From NCBI RefSeq assembly GCF_003063665.1, contig NZ_NESF01000012.1:1-64000 (forward strand): a stretch of DNA of 64,000 bases, read 5' to 3'. The notes beneath the pieces were generated by a model. It saw only the letters and a list, made by a program, of their open reading frames with translations. It made no database searches and had not been told where the DNA came from. The position numbers were made by a program, and so were the translations under genes. The DNA is from Limnohabitans sp. Hippo3 (lineage in GTDB: Bacteria > Pseudomonadota > Gammaproteobacteria > Burkholderiales > Burkholderiaceae_C). Every line of letters starts with the position of its first letter. Within the stretch, counting starts at the first letter, position 1. Positions 1 through 7,735 of this stretch are shown piece after piece.

Positions 1-56
1 AGCTGCCAGTCCTCATCGAGGCGAACAAATTCCGACGGCTGCACCGAGCACTCCAT
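1..56 (-). CDS. 5' fragment of an unidentified gene, cut by the window edge
   Basis: The minus strand has an ATG at 56-54 preceded by a good ribosome binding site (AAGGAG about 7 bases upstream). The frame stays open to the window edge for 18 codons, reading MECSVQPSEFVRLDEDW and on. The fragment is too short to assign a family. The strong Shine-Dalgarno sequence is the main support. The DNA just upstream contains a small CTTCTCC/GGAGAAG inverted repeat that could be an operator. Confidence 0.4.
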   Translation of the reverse strand, partial: MECSVQPSEFVRLDEDWQ

Positions 57-124
57 GGCCTTCTCCTTCCATACGCAATGGAGAAGAGCATATCTCAAAT
101 TGATATTTTAAGTTAGCGCATATG

Positions 125-245
125 CGCGCATGCGGGTATCCACGGCCGGCGAAGGCATGGACCCCCGATCGAGTCGGGGGTGACTAGAACAGGGTGACAC
201 GAGTCTGTCATACCCGCGAATGCGGGTATCCATCTCAAACGAAGG
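125..245. repeat. Palindromic intergenic repeat (GGGTATCCA / CCCCCGATC-GGGGG type)
   Basis: This stretch has the paired motifs ATGCGGGTATCCA and GGACCCCCGATCGAGTCGGGGGTGAC, then a second TCATACCCGCGAATGCGGGTATCCAT palindrome (each block split here for reading). The same family recurs near 19.04-19.15 kb and 47.98-48.17 kb. Each half forms a short hairpin. It sits between the partial gene at the left edge and the 3' end of the recombinase gene. Confidence 0.8.
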
Positions 246-259
246 CACAGCCTCAGCCA

Positions 260-1576
260 TCACACCTTCTTCTTAGACGTCCGTCGACTTTGCAGCATGG
301 CCACATTCATTTCGCCATCGAGCGAAGAAGCGTAAAAGCGCTCGACCATCTGGACCGAAGTTCGGGCATTTCGTGCCAAGGTCAACATGTCGATGCCTTG
401 CCCGTACAACAACCTGAACATGATCGATGTATGCCGCAGGCAATACAAGGTTCGAGGTCTGTTCATGCTGTCGGTGAGTGGCAGCCCAGCTTCTCGCATG
501 ACCCATTTGAACCAAAAGCCCAAAACAGCCAAGGCATAACTCCTGTCCTTTTCGGCAGGCAAAAATACATAGTCATCCGGCCCGCCATAACCCTCAGCTG
601 TGGTGTGCCTGAGCAGCGATTCGTACACATGAACAGCCGGTTGTAGCGTGACCATGGGTTTGTCATGTTTTTTGGTCTCCGGCAAATTCAAGCGCAAATA
701 CACCGCATCACCCCGAACCACCGTCACATGTTTGTGCTTGAGCTGCCTCAAGTCTCCCGGACGAACAAAACTGTTGACCATGAACCGAATTACCCAAAAC
801 ATGTCCGGTGCCAACAACATGTTTTTAGGCGATACCCAAAACCGATCACGATGGCCGTCCGTTGACTTCAGGGGCGGTGCTATCACGCCATTGCGAGACA
901 TCTTCAGCGCAGTGCGAGCCAACTTGGCATACTCACTCACGGTCAACATGGACCGGGGCTGGGTAGACACCTTGACGCGAGGGAATTCGGGCACCTCTTT
1001 CAGCAAGCCCTTGCGCACAGCCAGTTTCAACAGTTTTCGAACCAGCACCAGGTACTGAGAAATCGTGGTCGTCGTCAATTGATGCTGCGTCAATCGCGAC
1101 ACAAAGCCTTCTAAGTCCACATGGGTGACTTGCGTCGGCGGTATGTATCGAAAGAACGGCAAGACATGCGCTTCCAGTCGATTTTTCTGAATCCCTACTG
1201 AAGCCGAGCTCAACTCCTTGCGGGAAACGCGCTCCCACTCGGCATCCAGCAACTCATCGGCCAAACGCGTGAATTTGTTCTGTTTTTCAAAACTCTTCTG
1301 ATCGTCTGCCAACTCTCGCCTGGTCAGTCGTGCTTCAACCTCAGCCGCCTGATCCCACTCTGCAGGTCGTGCGCTTTGGACTGTTCTGGAAGCCGGGGAA
1401 CCCTGACCCGTGCAGATCAAGTCCCAACCTTCTGGCGGAAGAACATAAAAAACGGGCTTGTTATCGTTGAGCACAACCAGTGGCGAGACACCACTTTTTT
1501 GAACGCGGTTCAGAGCATCCTCCAGGAAGTCCTGGAAGCTGACAATCTGATTTGAATTTATGTATTGAATGACCAT
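260..1576 (-). CDS. Tyrosine recombinase with N-terminal Phd/StbD-like domain
   Basis: This 438-residue protein looks like a site-specific tyrosine recombinase. The C-terminal half shows RPGDL (Arg272, the box I arginine), a Lys-rich turn near 302-306, YCLRH (Arg381, with Tyr at the usual His position), and ERFY with Tyr415 as the likely nucleophile. The usual His/Trp before the nucleophile appears to be Asn403. Residues about 110-205 form a plausible SAM-like core-binding domain. The first ~55 residues resemble a Phd/YefM/StbD antitoxin fold, with VVLNDNKPVFYVLPPEGWD matching the antitoxin hallmark 'V-L-N-x-N-x-P-x-x-Y-x-V-P-x-E'. The ATG at 1576 gives this whole module. The gene ends beside a palindromic repeat, and its 5' end lies 84 bases from a start-less porin. 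A role in DNA rearrangement next door is inference. The domain fusion is read directly from the sequence. Confidence 0.85.
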   Translation of the reverse strand: MVIQYINSNQIVSFQDFLEDALNRVQKSGVSPLVVLNDNKPVFYVLPPEGWDLICTGQGSPASRTVQSARPAEWDQAAEVEARLTRRELADDQKSFEKQNKFTRLADELLDAEWERVSRKELSSASVGIQKNRLEAHVLPFFRYIPPTQVTHVDLEGFVSRLTQHQLTTTTISQYLVLVRKLLKLAVRKGLLKEVPEFPRVKVSTQPRSMLTVSEYAKLARTALKMSRNGVIAPPLKSTDGHRDRFWVSPKNMLLAPDMFWVIRFMVNSFVRPGDLRQLKHKHVTVVRGDAVYLRLNLPETKKHDKPMVTLQPAVHVYESLLRHTTAEGYGGPDDYVFLPAEKDRSYALAVLGFWFKWVMREAGLPLTDSMNRPRTLYCLRHTSIMFRLLYGQGIDMLTLARNARTSVQMVERFYASSLDGEMNVAMLQSRRTSKKKV

Positions 1577-1588
1577 GAATCTACGATA

Positions 1589-1615
1589 TGACAGACTGAC
1601 AAAAATGTCTGTTCA
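1589..1615. promoter_or_regulatory. Inverted repeat between recombinase start and porin
   Basis: ACAGAC (1591-1596) and GTCTGT (1607-1612) are perfect inverted copies with a 10-base spacer. The outer bases TGA/TCA extend the symmetry imperfectly. It lies 12-39 bases upstream of the recombinase ATG. It could be an autoregulatory operator for the antitoxin-like domain or a recombinase core site. Sequence alone cannot decide. Confidence 0.45.
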
Positions 1616-1649
1616 ATAAACTGCTCATAGTCTCATTTCATTCTAGCTT

Positions 1650-1671
1650 CTCTGGCTACATTGGCAGCCAC
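1650..1671 (+). repeat. Left arm of a 22-bp perfect inverted repeat (porin signal peptide)
   Basis: The 22 bases from CTCTGGCT to CAGCCAC are repeated exactly in inverted orientation at 4520-4541. Both arms encode the hydrophobic part of the two porin signal peptides (LATLAAT). The arms bound a 2.9-kb segment holding both convergent porins. Homology between paralogous signal peptides alone could explain the identity. Confidence 0.75.
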
Positions 1672-2698
1672 AACAGGCGCTTTCGCTCAGTCCACCGTGA
1701 CTTTGTATGGCGTGTTTGACACTGGCTTCCAGTCCAACAAACTGACTGCTGGAGACACCACAGTGAAGCAAACTGCTGGCGTGCAAGGCGGCATGTCTGG
1801 CAACCGTATTGGTTTCAAGGGCACTGAAGACTTGGGCGGCGGCTTGAAAGCCAACTTCGTGGTCGAGTTGGGCCTTGACCCAACAGAAGCCAACAGCGCA
1901 TTTGGCGACAATAACCGTCAATCCTACGTTGGCGTTGAAGGTGCATTCGGTACTTTCAACATGGGTCGTCAGTACTCCCTGCATCACAACAACCAAGCCG
2001 CTGGCGACATGTTGGGTAACCTGAATGGCCAAACAGGCTACTTGGGTGCCTTGGACAGCTTGGTTCGCGTGAGCAATTCCTTTATTTACACATCGCCTTC
2101 TTTCAGCGGTTTCACTGTTGCTGCTGAAATGGCTCTGGGTGAAACATGGAAAAATGCAGATGCAGCTGAGGGCACAAACAACCCAACTACAGTTGCTGCG
2201 AGCAACGAGAAGAAAAACGAAACAACTGGCGTTCGTTTGAACTATGCTAACGGTCCATTGGCTGTTGGTTACGCTTACGAGCAAACAAAGAACGGCACTT
2301 TCGCAGCTATCAAACTGCTGGGTGTCACAGCTTCTGACATCCCAGTCAGTGGGCTTGATTACAACAAGCGTAAAGCTAACAACTTGTCTGCCTCCTATGA
2401 CTTCGGCGTTGCCAAAGTTGGTTTCGTGAACAACAGCACTAAGTACGACACTGTCAAGTGGACCAGCAACACACTATCTGCTGCTGTGCCAATGGGTGCC
2501 GCAACCTTGTTCGGTAGCACCAGCGCTGGCAAGATCAAAGAAGATGGCGAGTCTGTGAAAGTCTCCGCTTATCAACTGGGCGCTTCTTACGCTCTGAGCA
2601 AGCGCACCAACGTGTATGCTTTCACAGGTCAGCAAAAGTTTAAAGATGTTGAAATCAAGTACACATCCACAACTTTGGGCCTGCGTCACACTTTCTAA
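1661..2698 (+). CDS. Outer membrane porin, 5' end lost (no normal start codon)
   Basis: This is a Gram-negative porin of the betaproteobacterial trimeric type. The mature part begins AQSTVTLYGVFDTGF, holds the conserved NRIGFKGTEDLGGGLKA block and ends in the aromatic signature LGLRHTF needed for outer-membrane insertion. The signal peptide is truncated: in frame one reads ILASLATLAATTGAFAQ, but the expected M-K-K start is absent and a TAG occurs at 1628. Only TTG at 1661 or ATT/CTG codons further up are available, with no Shine-Dalgarno sequence. The rest of the frame is intact, about 325 mature residues, the normal size. The gene is therefore silent here unless joined to another 5' end. Its partner is the convergent porin at 3169-4530, truncated at the same point. 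Confidence 0.8.
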   Translation: MAATTGAFAQSTVTLYGVFDTGFQSNKLTAGDTTVKQTAGVQGGMSGNRIGFKGTEDLGGGLKANFVVELGLDPTEANSAFGDNNRQSYVGVEGAFGTFNMGRQYSLHHNNQAAGDMLGNLNGQTGYLGALDSLVRVSNSFIYTSPSFSGFTVAAEMALGETWKNADAAEGTNNPTTVAASNEKKNETTGVRLNYANGPLAVGYAYEQTKNGTFAAIKLLGVTASDIPVSGLDYNKRKANNLSASYDFGVAKVGFVNNSTKYDTVKWTSNTLSAAVPMGAATLFGSTSAGKIKEDGESVKVSAYQLGASYALSKRTNVYAFTGQQKFKDVEIKYTSTTLGLRHTF

Positions 2699-2701
2699 TT
2701 C

Positions 2702-2770
2702 CCCGCCGGCGCAAGCCAGCTGAGAGTTAAAAGCCTAAAAACCCACCGTGGCAACGCGGTGGGTTTTTTT
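2702..2770 (+). terminator. Porin 3' end: GCAA-loop hairpin plus rho-independent terminator
   Basis: Right after the stop codon comes a GCCGGC-GCAA-GCCAGC hairpin, then GAGAGTTAAAA and an ACCCACCG/CGGTGGGT stem (2741-2764) followed by seven T. The same arrangement follows the other two porins of the window. Confidence 0.9.
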
Positions 2771-3093
2771 ACGACTGCACGCTGGCGCTGCAGTCAGCAA
2801 AAAAGATCATCGTCTCGTTGCTGGATGTTCACCGTTTGGTTTGATTCAAACAGTGGCTGCCACTGCCCAGCAGCCACAGCCTCTGCCATCCTCTGCTGTT
2901 GAACTGAACGCCAGACGATGGGCTCAGTCATGGGCTGAACAATTGGGAATGTACCTACTGCTGTATTCTGGGTAAGGTGAGTTGCCTGTACCAACATTCG
3001 TGACACTCCACCCTTCATGCCATACCATTCACACGCTTGGCAGTGCGCCTGGCGTTGTATATGACCGAGAGCCTGTGTGTTGCTGGGAAAACC
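2771..3093. other. Spacer between convergent porins, no convincing gene
   Basis: About 320 bases lie between two facing terminators. A 74-codon frame on the minus strand (2794-3018) has no ribosome binding site and no family I recognise, so I do not call it. No promoter or repeat stands out. Confidence 0.5.
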
Positions 3094-3165
3094 AATAAAA
3101 AACCCACCGTGTTGCCACGGTGGGTTTTCTATTCTTCGAAATCTTAACTGGCTTGCGCCAGCGGG
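3094..3165 (-). terminator. 3' end of second porin: GCAA-loop hairpin plus terminator
   Basis: Read on the minus strand, CTGGC-GCAA-GCCAG follows the stop codon. An AACCCACCGTG/CACGGTGGGTT stem (3101-3126) and a T-rich tract follow. It is nearly identical to the 3' end of the porin at 15.08 kb. Confidence 0.9.
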
Positions 3166-3168
3166 GAA

Positions 3169-4530
3169 TTAGAAGGAGTGGGACAGACCGATGTCGTAGC
3201 CCGAAGACTTCTTGCTTTGGGTTGTGCTGGAAGCGTTAGACACAGTGGCCAACGCTGCTGTTGCACCGTTCTTAGCTGTCAAGGTCGAGTAAGTTGCATA
3301 AAGTTGAGTGCGCTTGCTCAAAGCATAGTTTGCACCCACGGCCAACTGGTTGGCTTTCAAGTCCGCAGCGCCTGCTGTGGTGCTGTTACGGCTACCCCAG
3401 TTGTAAGACGCCTTGAGTGTGGTGGCACCCATGGGAACAGCCACGCCCAAGCCTGTGTGCTTGAGCGTTTGTGCCACAACTGCGGTGTCAACAATAGCGC
3501 CTGCTGCGTCGTAACCTGTGTTGGTGTAAGCAGCACGCTTTTGTGTACCGTACTGGAACATGGCTTTGGCAACGCCGAAGTCGTAGCTGGCACCAATGTT
3601 CATGGCTGTGTAATCACCCATGAAAGGAACGTTGCCGATTTGGGCAGGACCGTTGTTGATACCAACTTCTTGCACCATAATGGCGCGTGCTTCAGCTGTC
3701 AACTTGTTGGCATACTTGGTTTTACCAGTGGCAGCAGACAAGCTCAGAGGGCCTTGGTTGTACATCAAGCGGATGCCCATGTACTCGCCGTCGCCTTTTT
3801 GTGCATCGCAACCGTTGGCAACAGAGTCAGTAGCGCCGACGGTGTTCACGCCCAAGCAGTTGGTGCGCTGCTCAGAGAAACCGTACATGGCGTTGGCTTG
3901 GAAGCCATTCATTGTGGGTGTGAAGTAGTTGATGGCGTTGGAAGAACGCACGCCAGGAGCAGCAGATCCTGGAGGGGCGATGAAAGCGCCCACTGGGTGC
4001 ATGGTGCCCAGGGAAATGTTGTGCGACTGGCCAACACCGTTGGTGCCAAACGGATCGTAAACGCTCAGGTTCCAGAATGTGGGTGCATAGTCACGGCCCA
4101 GACGCACTTCACCGAAACCACCTTCCAAGCCCACAAAGGCTTGACGGCCAAAGGTCAGGCCTTGCAAGCCACCCAAACCAGAAGAACTTGGAGTATTGCC
4201 TTGGGTGCGATATGTAGAAGCGTCAACCGTTTGACCAGCTTTCCAGGATCCAGAACCCACGCTCAGGTTCTGACCCATGTTGGTGTTGTTGGCGGTGGTG
4301 TTTTGACCAGCGCCAGTGTCATTGTTCATGCCCATTTCCAGCACAAACTTGGCTTTCAAGCCGCCGCCTAGGTCTTCAGTACCGCGGAAACCCAGACGCG
4401 AGCTGGCAGCGCCAGAGTTGTCCAAGCGTGTCAACGTGCCGTTGTTGTCGGTCTTGATGGAGTTGATACGGGCATCAACCACACCATAAATTTGAACAGA
4501 AGATTGGGCGTAAACGCCGGTGGCTGCCAA
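3169..4530 (-). CDS. Outer membrane porin, 5' end lost (no normal start codon)
   Basis: This is a second trimeric-type porin, longer than its neighbour (about 440 mature residues). It has AQSSVQIYGVVDARI at the mature N-terminus, a RLGFRGTEDLGGGLKA block, an extended loop region rich in Asn/Thr near residues 70-110, an FGRQAFVGLEGGFGEVRLGRD-like stretch, and the C-terminal signature DIGLSHSF. In frame upstream one reads RYSLIALATLAATGVYAQ, a signal peptide whose M-K-K has been replaced by codons belonging to the 3' tail of the hipA remnant. TTG at 4530 is the only nearby alternative start and falls at the same residue as in the first porin. The frame is otherwise intact, so the gene is either silent or a recombination cassette. 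Confidence 0.8.
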   Translation of the reverse strand: MAATGVYAQSSVQIYGVVDARINSIKTDNNGTLTRLDNSGAASSRLGFRGTEDLGGGLKAKFVLEMGMNNDTGAGQNTTANNTNMGQNLSVGSGSWKAGQTVDASTYRTQGNTPSSSGLGGLQGLTFGRQAFVGLEGGFGEVRLGRDYAPTFWNLSVYDPFGTNGVGQSHNISLGTMHPVGAFIAPPGSAAPGVRSSNAINYFTPTMNGFQANAMYGFSEQRTNCLGVNTVGATDSVANGCDAQKGDGEYMGIRLMYNQGPLSLSAATGKTKYANKLTAEARAIMVQEVGINNGPAQIGNVPFMGDYTAMNIGASYDFGVAKAMFQYGTQKRAAYTNTGYDAAGAIVDTAVVAQTLKHTGLGVAVPMGATTLKASYNWGSRNSTTAGAADLKANQLAVGANYALSKRTQLYATYSTLTAKNGATAALATVSNASSTTQSKKSSGYDIGLSHSF

Positions 4531-4541
4531 TGTAGCCAGAG
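4520..4541 (-). repeat. Right arm of the 22-bp inverted repeat
   Basis: This is an exact inverted copy of 1650-1671, inside the signal-peptide codons of the second porin. The identity breaks immediately outside both ends of the arms. Confidence 0.75.
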
Positions 4542-4544
4542 CAA

Positions 4545-5391
4545 TCAGGCTGTACCGGAAGAGCGTACTCTGGCAACTGGTCCGGATTTCCCTAGTGCTT
4601 CGCGTTGTCGGATGACGACCTGGTGCATTTTCTGGCGTGTCGCTCGTCGGATATCAAAGGTCTCGACAAGCGTGGACCACTGATCCACCACTTCGAGCAT
4701 GGCATCCAGTCTTTGAGCTGCCCACCTTGCATCGAGCCCACCTTGCTGTGCCAATTTCGTCAAATGGCTGCGGGTGATGTTCAGCCCTTCTCCGCAAACG
4801 TCCATTTGATGCTCCCCGCCGGGACCTTCGCTGTACGTGAGGTCAAAACACGGGGCCAGTTTCCAGTGCCGTTGCGCATCCATGCGGTAGGCCAGGTTTT
4901 TGGCATGGTCATCCCGGTTGTGAAACAACACATTGAAGACCGCACGCTCGAACGCTTTTTGCACCTCACGCTCATCGCGCGTGATCATGCGTGTGGCACG
5001 CAAGAAAGTGGTGTAGTCCACCGCCGACGGGATTCTGAAGTCAGCGTGCAAAAAACCGGCCAGTGAATGGATCGGAACACGCAAGCCCTGCGCCAGATCG
5101 AACCGTTCAATGCCCAGTGCCGCGTGTTGAGGGCTCAAATCGAACACGCGTGTGGTGGGCACATCCAGACCACATGCGCTGGCCAGTTGCGCATAAAACG
5201 CTTCGACGGCACACACTTCTTTGTGCTCACCCAGGGCCTGAAATTTGACCAATCAGCCTGAACCTGATGACATGGGTGTCGTGCTGATGCGAGACGTGAC
5301 CGGATCATAGAACACCAAAACTTTGGGCCTGGCCTCCTGCGAGGTGCCAGTTTTCGCCCCATCCCTCGTAGCGGACTTGGACCTTTTTCAT
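4545..5391 (-). pseudogene. hipA: Decayed HipA-type kinase (toxin) gene
   Basis: HipA is the Ser/Thr kinase toxin of hipBA modules, normally about 420-440 residues. The ATG at 5391 starts MKKVQVRYEGWGENWHL, the usual HipA N-terminus, which then runs out of frame and stops at 5305. A second frame resumes with ARPKVLVFYDP, the conserved ATP-site region, so roughly 150 codons appear deleted. It then meets an in-frame TGA where the family has Trp (before LVKFQALGEHKEV). The C-terminal domain follows with FNVLFHNRDDHAKN (catalytic Asp loop) and APCFDLTY. The last 14 residues look foreign, and the stop codon lies inside the porin signal-peptide DNA, so the end is a junction too. The kinase cannot be made whole. 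The ATG overlaps the hipB stop (ATGA). Confidence 0.85.
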
Positions 5392-5723
5392 GGCTTGTTC
5401 TTCGGAAGGTGGCGCGTGCGAGAGACACGCTGCCGAGCCGGTTTTTGTTGCTGCGCCATGTCCGCAATGGACGCGACAACGGGTTTGAACAAGGGCTGCA
5501 ATTGTCCCTCTTGACCGAGGCACTGGACCAGTTTGATCCAGGCGATCACCGAAGCTTTGCCCGTGTTTTCGAGCGTGTTGAGTGTGCTGCGAGACACGCC
5601 CATGCGCTCAGCCATGTCGGCTTGAGCAATCTCTTTTTGAATCCGCAGGCGTTTTAATCGCTGCGCCAAGGCCAGTGAAATCTCCTCGGCCGAAGAGAAG
5701 TTAAAGTCTAAAAATTCGGTCAT
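5388..5723 (-). CDS. hipB: HipB-like XRE-family antitoxin
   Basis: This is a 111-residue helix-turn-helix protein. Residues about 15-75 hold the XRE fold, with QADMAERMGVSRSTLNTLENTGK as recognition region (helix 3 around SRSTLNTLE). The basic Lys/Arg-rich tail (KPARQRVSRTRHLPKNKP) is typical of HipB-type antitoxins that bind DNA as dimers and neutralise HipA. The gene overlaps the start of hipA by four bases, the normal translational coupling of this module. Its partner is broken, so HipB now survives as an orphan regulator or as a potential antitoxin against other HipA proteins. No second copy of the toxin is in the window. Confidence 0.85.
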   Translation of the reverse strand: MTEFLDFNFSSAEEISLALAQRLKRLRIQKEIAQADMAERMGVSRSTLNTLENTGKASVIAWIKLVQCLGQEGQLQPLFKPVVASIADMAQQQKPARQRVSRTRHLPKNKP

Positions 5724-5780
5724 TATTTGATTTTATTCGAACAATGACGGAAATTTCAATCTTTAAATCACCTTATGAAA

Positions 5781-6770
5781 TCACACCACCGCATGACAAG
5801 CGATCTTGATGCCTTTGAAGTCGCGCAAAGCGGGACGTTCGGCGCGGCAGACATCGGTCGCCTGCGGGCAGCGGGGGTGAAAGGTGCAGCCGCTCGGTGG
5901 GTTGAGCGGGTTGGGCACTTCGCCTTGTACGGGGGTACGGGCGCGGCCGGTGTCGTGCATCTTGGGAATCGCGTCCAGCAGCATCTTGGTATAGGGGTGC
6001 TGCGGGTTGGAGAACAAGGTCTGTTTGTCGGCCAGCTCCACCAGACGCCCCAGATACATCACGCCCACCTGGTCGCTCACATGGCGTACCACGGCGAGGT
6101 TGTGGCTGATGAACAGGTAGGTCAGGCCCCGCTCGCGCTGCAGGTCTTTCATGATGTTGAGCACCTGCGCCTGCACGCTCACGTCGAGCGCCGAGGTCGG
6201 CTCGTCGCACACCAGAAACTCCGGCGCGGTGGCCAGCGCACGAGCAATCGAGATGCGCTGGCGTTGCCCGCCTGAGAACTGGTGCGGGTACTTGACCATG
6301 TCGAGCGGCGACAGACCGACCGATTTGAGCAATTCGGCCACGCGGGCTTTGAGCTCTTCGGCGTCGCTGATCAAGCCATGCTCCTTGAGTGGCTCGCCAA
6401 TGATGTTGTCCACCGTCCAGCGTGGGTTCAGGCTGGCATAGGGGTCCTGAAAAATCATCTGGATGCGTTGACGCATTTGCCGGGCATCGGACGATTTGAA
6501 AGCGGCGTGGGCATCCTGCCCATCAAAGGTCAGGCCGCCGCGTGTGGGCTCATACAAACCCACCAGCAGGCGGGCCACGGTGCTTTTGCCGCAGCCGGAC
6601 TCGCCCACCAAGGCCAGGGTTTTGCCACGTTCGATCTCAAAGCTCACGCCATCGACGGCATTGAGCATCTGGCGCGGTTTGCGCTCGATCACGCGGTTGA
6701 GCCACGGGGCCGAGACATCAAAGGTTTTGGCCAGGTCGTGCGCGACGACCAAAGGCTTTTTATCGCTCAT
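5781..6770 (-). CDS. dppF: Oligopeptide/dipeptide ABC transporter ATP-binding protein (DppF/OppF type)
   Basis: This cytoplasmic ATPase (329 residues) is the second of two for the peptide importer. Walker A is GESGCGKST near residue 57, the Q-loop is in MIFQDPYASLNPRW, the signature is FSGGQRQR and Walker B is [12 protein letters not shown]. The C-terminal oligopeptide-transporter extension has HPYTKMLLDAIP and the cysteine-rich CTFHPRCP motif typical of OppD/DppF proteins. It is the last gene of a minus-strand operon and overlaps the preceding dppD by four bases, so the two ATPases are probably made in equal amounts. The peptide specificity cannot be read from the ATPase. Confidence 0.95.
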   Translation of the reverse strand: MSDKKPLVVAHDLAKTFDVSAPWLNRVIERKPRQMLNAVDGVSFEIERGKTLALVGESGCGKSTVARLLVGLYEPTRGGLTFDGQDAHAAFKSSDARQMRQRIQMIFQDPYASLNPRWTVDNIIGEPLKEHGLISDAEELKARVAELLKSVGLSPLDMVKYPHQFSGGQRQRISIARALATAPEFLVCDEPTSALDVSVQAQVLNIMKDLQRERGLTYLFISHNLAVVRHVSDQVGVMYLGRLVELADKQTLFSNPQHPYTKMLLDAIPKMHDTGRARTPVQGEVPNPLNPPSGCTFHPRCPQATDVCRAERPALRDFKGIKIACHAVV

Positions 6771-7735
6771 GCCGCGCTCCCATCGTGCAGCCAGCAGGCA
6801 GCCTGGTTGGCCCCAGCCTGGACCAATTCGGGTCGGTCTTGGCGGCAGCGGTCAAAGGCTTTGGGGCAGCGCGGGTTGAAGGCGCAGCCTTGCGGGATGG
6901 CGTTCAGGCGCGGCATGGCGCCGTCGATCTGGTTCAAACGTTCGCGGTCACTGTCCATGTCGGGGATCGAGGCCATCAGGCCTGCGGTGTAAGGGTGGGC
7001 CGGGTGGTTGATGACCTGGTGCACCGGACCGATTTCGGCCACGCGCCCGGCGTAGAGCACGGCCACGCGGTCACAGGTCTCGGCGATCACACCCATGTCG
7101 TGGGTGATCAGCATGACGGCAGCGCCCCGGTCCTTGCAGACCTTTTTGAGCAGGCTGATGATCTGCGCCTGGATCGACACATCGAGCGCGGTGGTTGGCT
7201 CGTCGGCCACGATGAGTTGCGGCTCGGCAGCCAAGGCCAAGGCGATCACCACGCGCTGGCGCATGCCACCGGAAAACTGGTGCGGGTAGTGGTCGATGCG
7301 TTCTTCGGCAGCCGAGATGCCCGTGTCCTTGAGCAACTGGATGGCGCGCTGGCGTGCCTCCTGTGGCGTCACCGGCAGGTGCGCCAGAATGGTTTCGGTC
7401 AGCTGCCTGCCGATGGAATACAGCGGGTTGAGCGAGGTCAGCGGGTCCTGAAAAATCGCACCAATTTTGCGGCCCCGAATGTGGCGCATTTGATCGGCAT
7501 TCAAGTGATCGATGCGCTGACCTTCGAGCAAAATTTGCCCCCCGGCCACGCGGCCAGGCGGCTCCAGCAGGCCAATGATGGCCGCGCCCGTGAGCGACTT
7601 GCCTGCGCCCGACTCGCCCACCACGCCCAGAATTTCACCGGGGGCGATGTCGAAAGAAATATCGTCCAGCGCACGCAGCGTGCCGTGGCGGCTGGGGAAT
7701 TCCACCACCAGGTTTTTGACTTGTAAAAGACTCAT
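6767..7735 (-). CDS. dppD: Oligopeptide/dipeptide ABC transporter ATP-binding protein (DppD/OppD type)
   Basis: This is the first ATPase of the importer (322 residues), with Walker A GESGAGKSL near residue 37, Q-loop AIFQDPLTSLNPLY, signature FSGGMRQR, Walker B LIVADEPTTALD and the C-terminal HPYTAGLMASIP/CAFNPRCP peptide-transporter extension. It overlaps the permease gene upstream and dppF downstream by four bases each, which indicates tight translational coupling. With DppF it would form the ATPase heterodimer driving the DppBC channel. Confidence 0.95.
   Translation of the reverse strand: MSLLQVKNLVVEFPSRHGTLRALDDISFDIAPGEILGVVGESGAGKSLTGAAIIGLLEPPGRVAGGQILLEGQRIDHLNADQMRHIRGRKIGAIFQDPLTSLNPLYSIGRQLTETILAHLPVTPQEARQRAIQLLKDTGISAAEERIDHYPHQFSGGMRQRVVIALALAAEPQLIVADEPTTALDVSIQAQIISLLKKVCKDRGAAVMLITHDMGVIAETCDRVAVLYAGRVAEIGPVHQVINHPAHPYTAGLMASIPDMDSDRERLNQIDGAMPRLNAIPQGCAFNPRCPKAFDRCRQDRPELVQAGANQAACWLHDGSAA

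Noticed and set aside
1577..1660. An alternative upstream start for the first porin
   Set aside because: The in-frame TAG at 1628 closes the frame. Between it and 1661 only ATT, CTA and CTG codons occur, with no Shine-Dalgarno sequence.
2794..3018. 74-codon minus-strand frame between the porins
   Set aside because: There is no ribosome binding site or known family, and it ends close to a terminator. I cannot tell it from chance.
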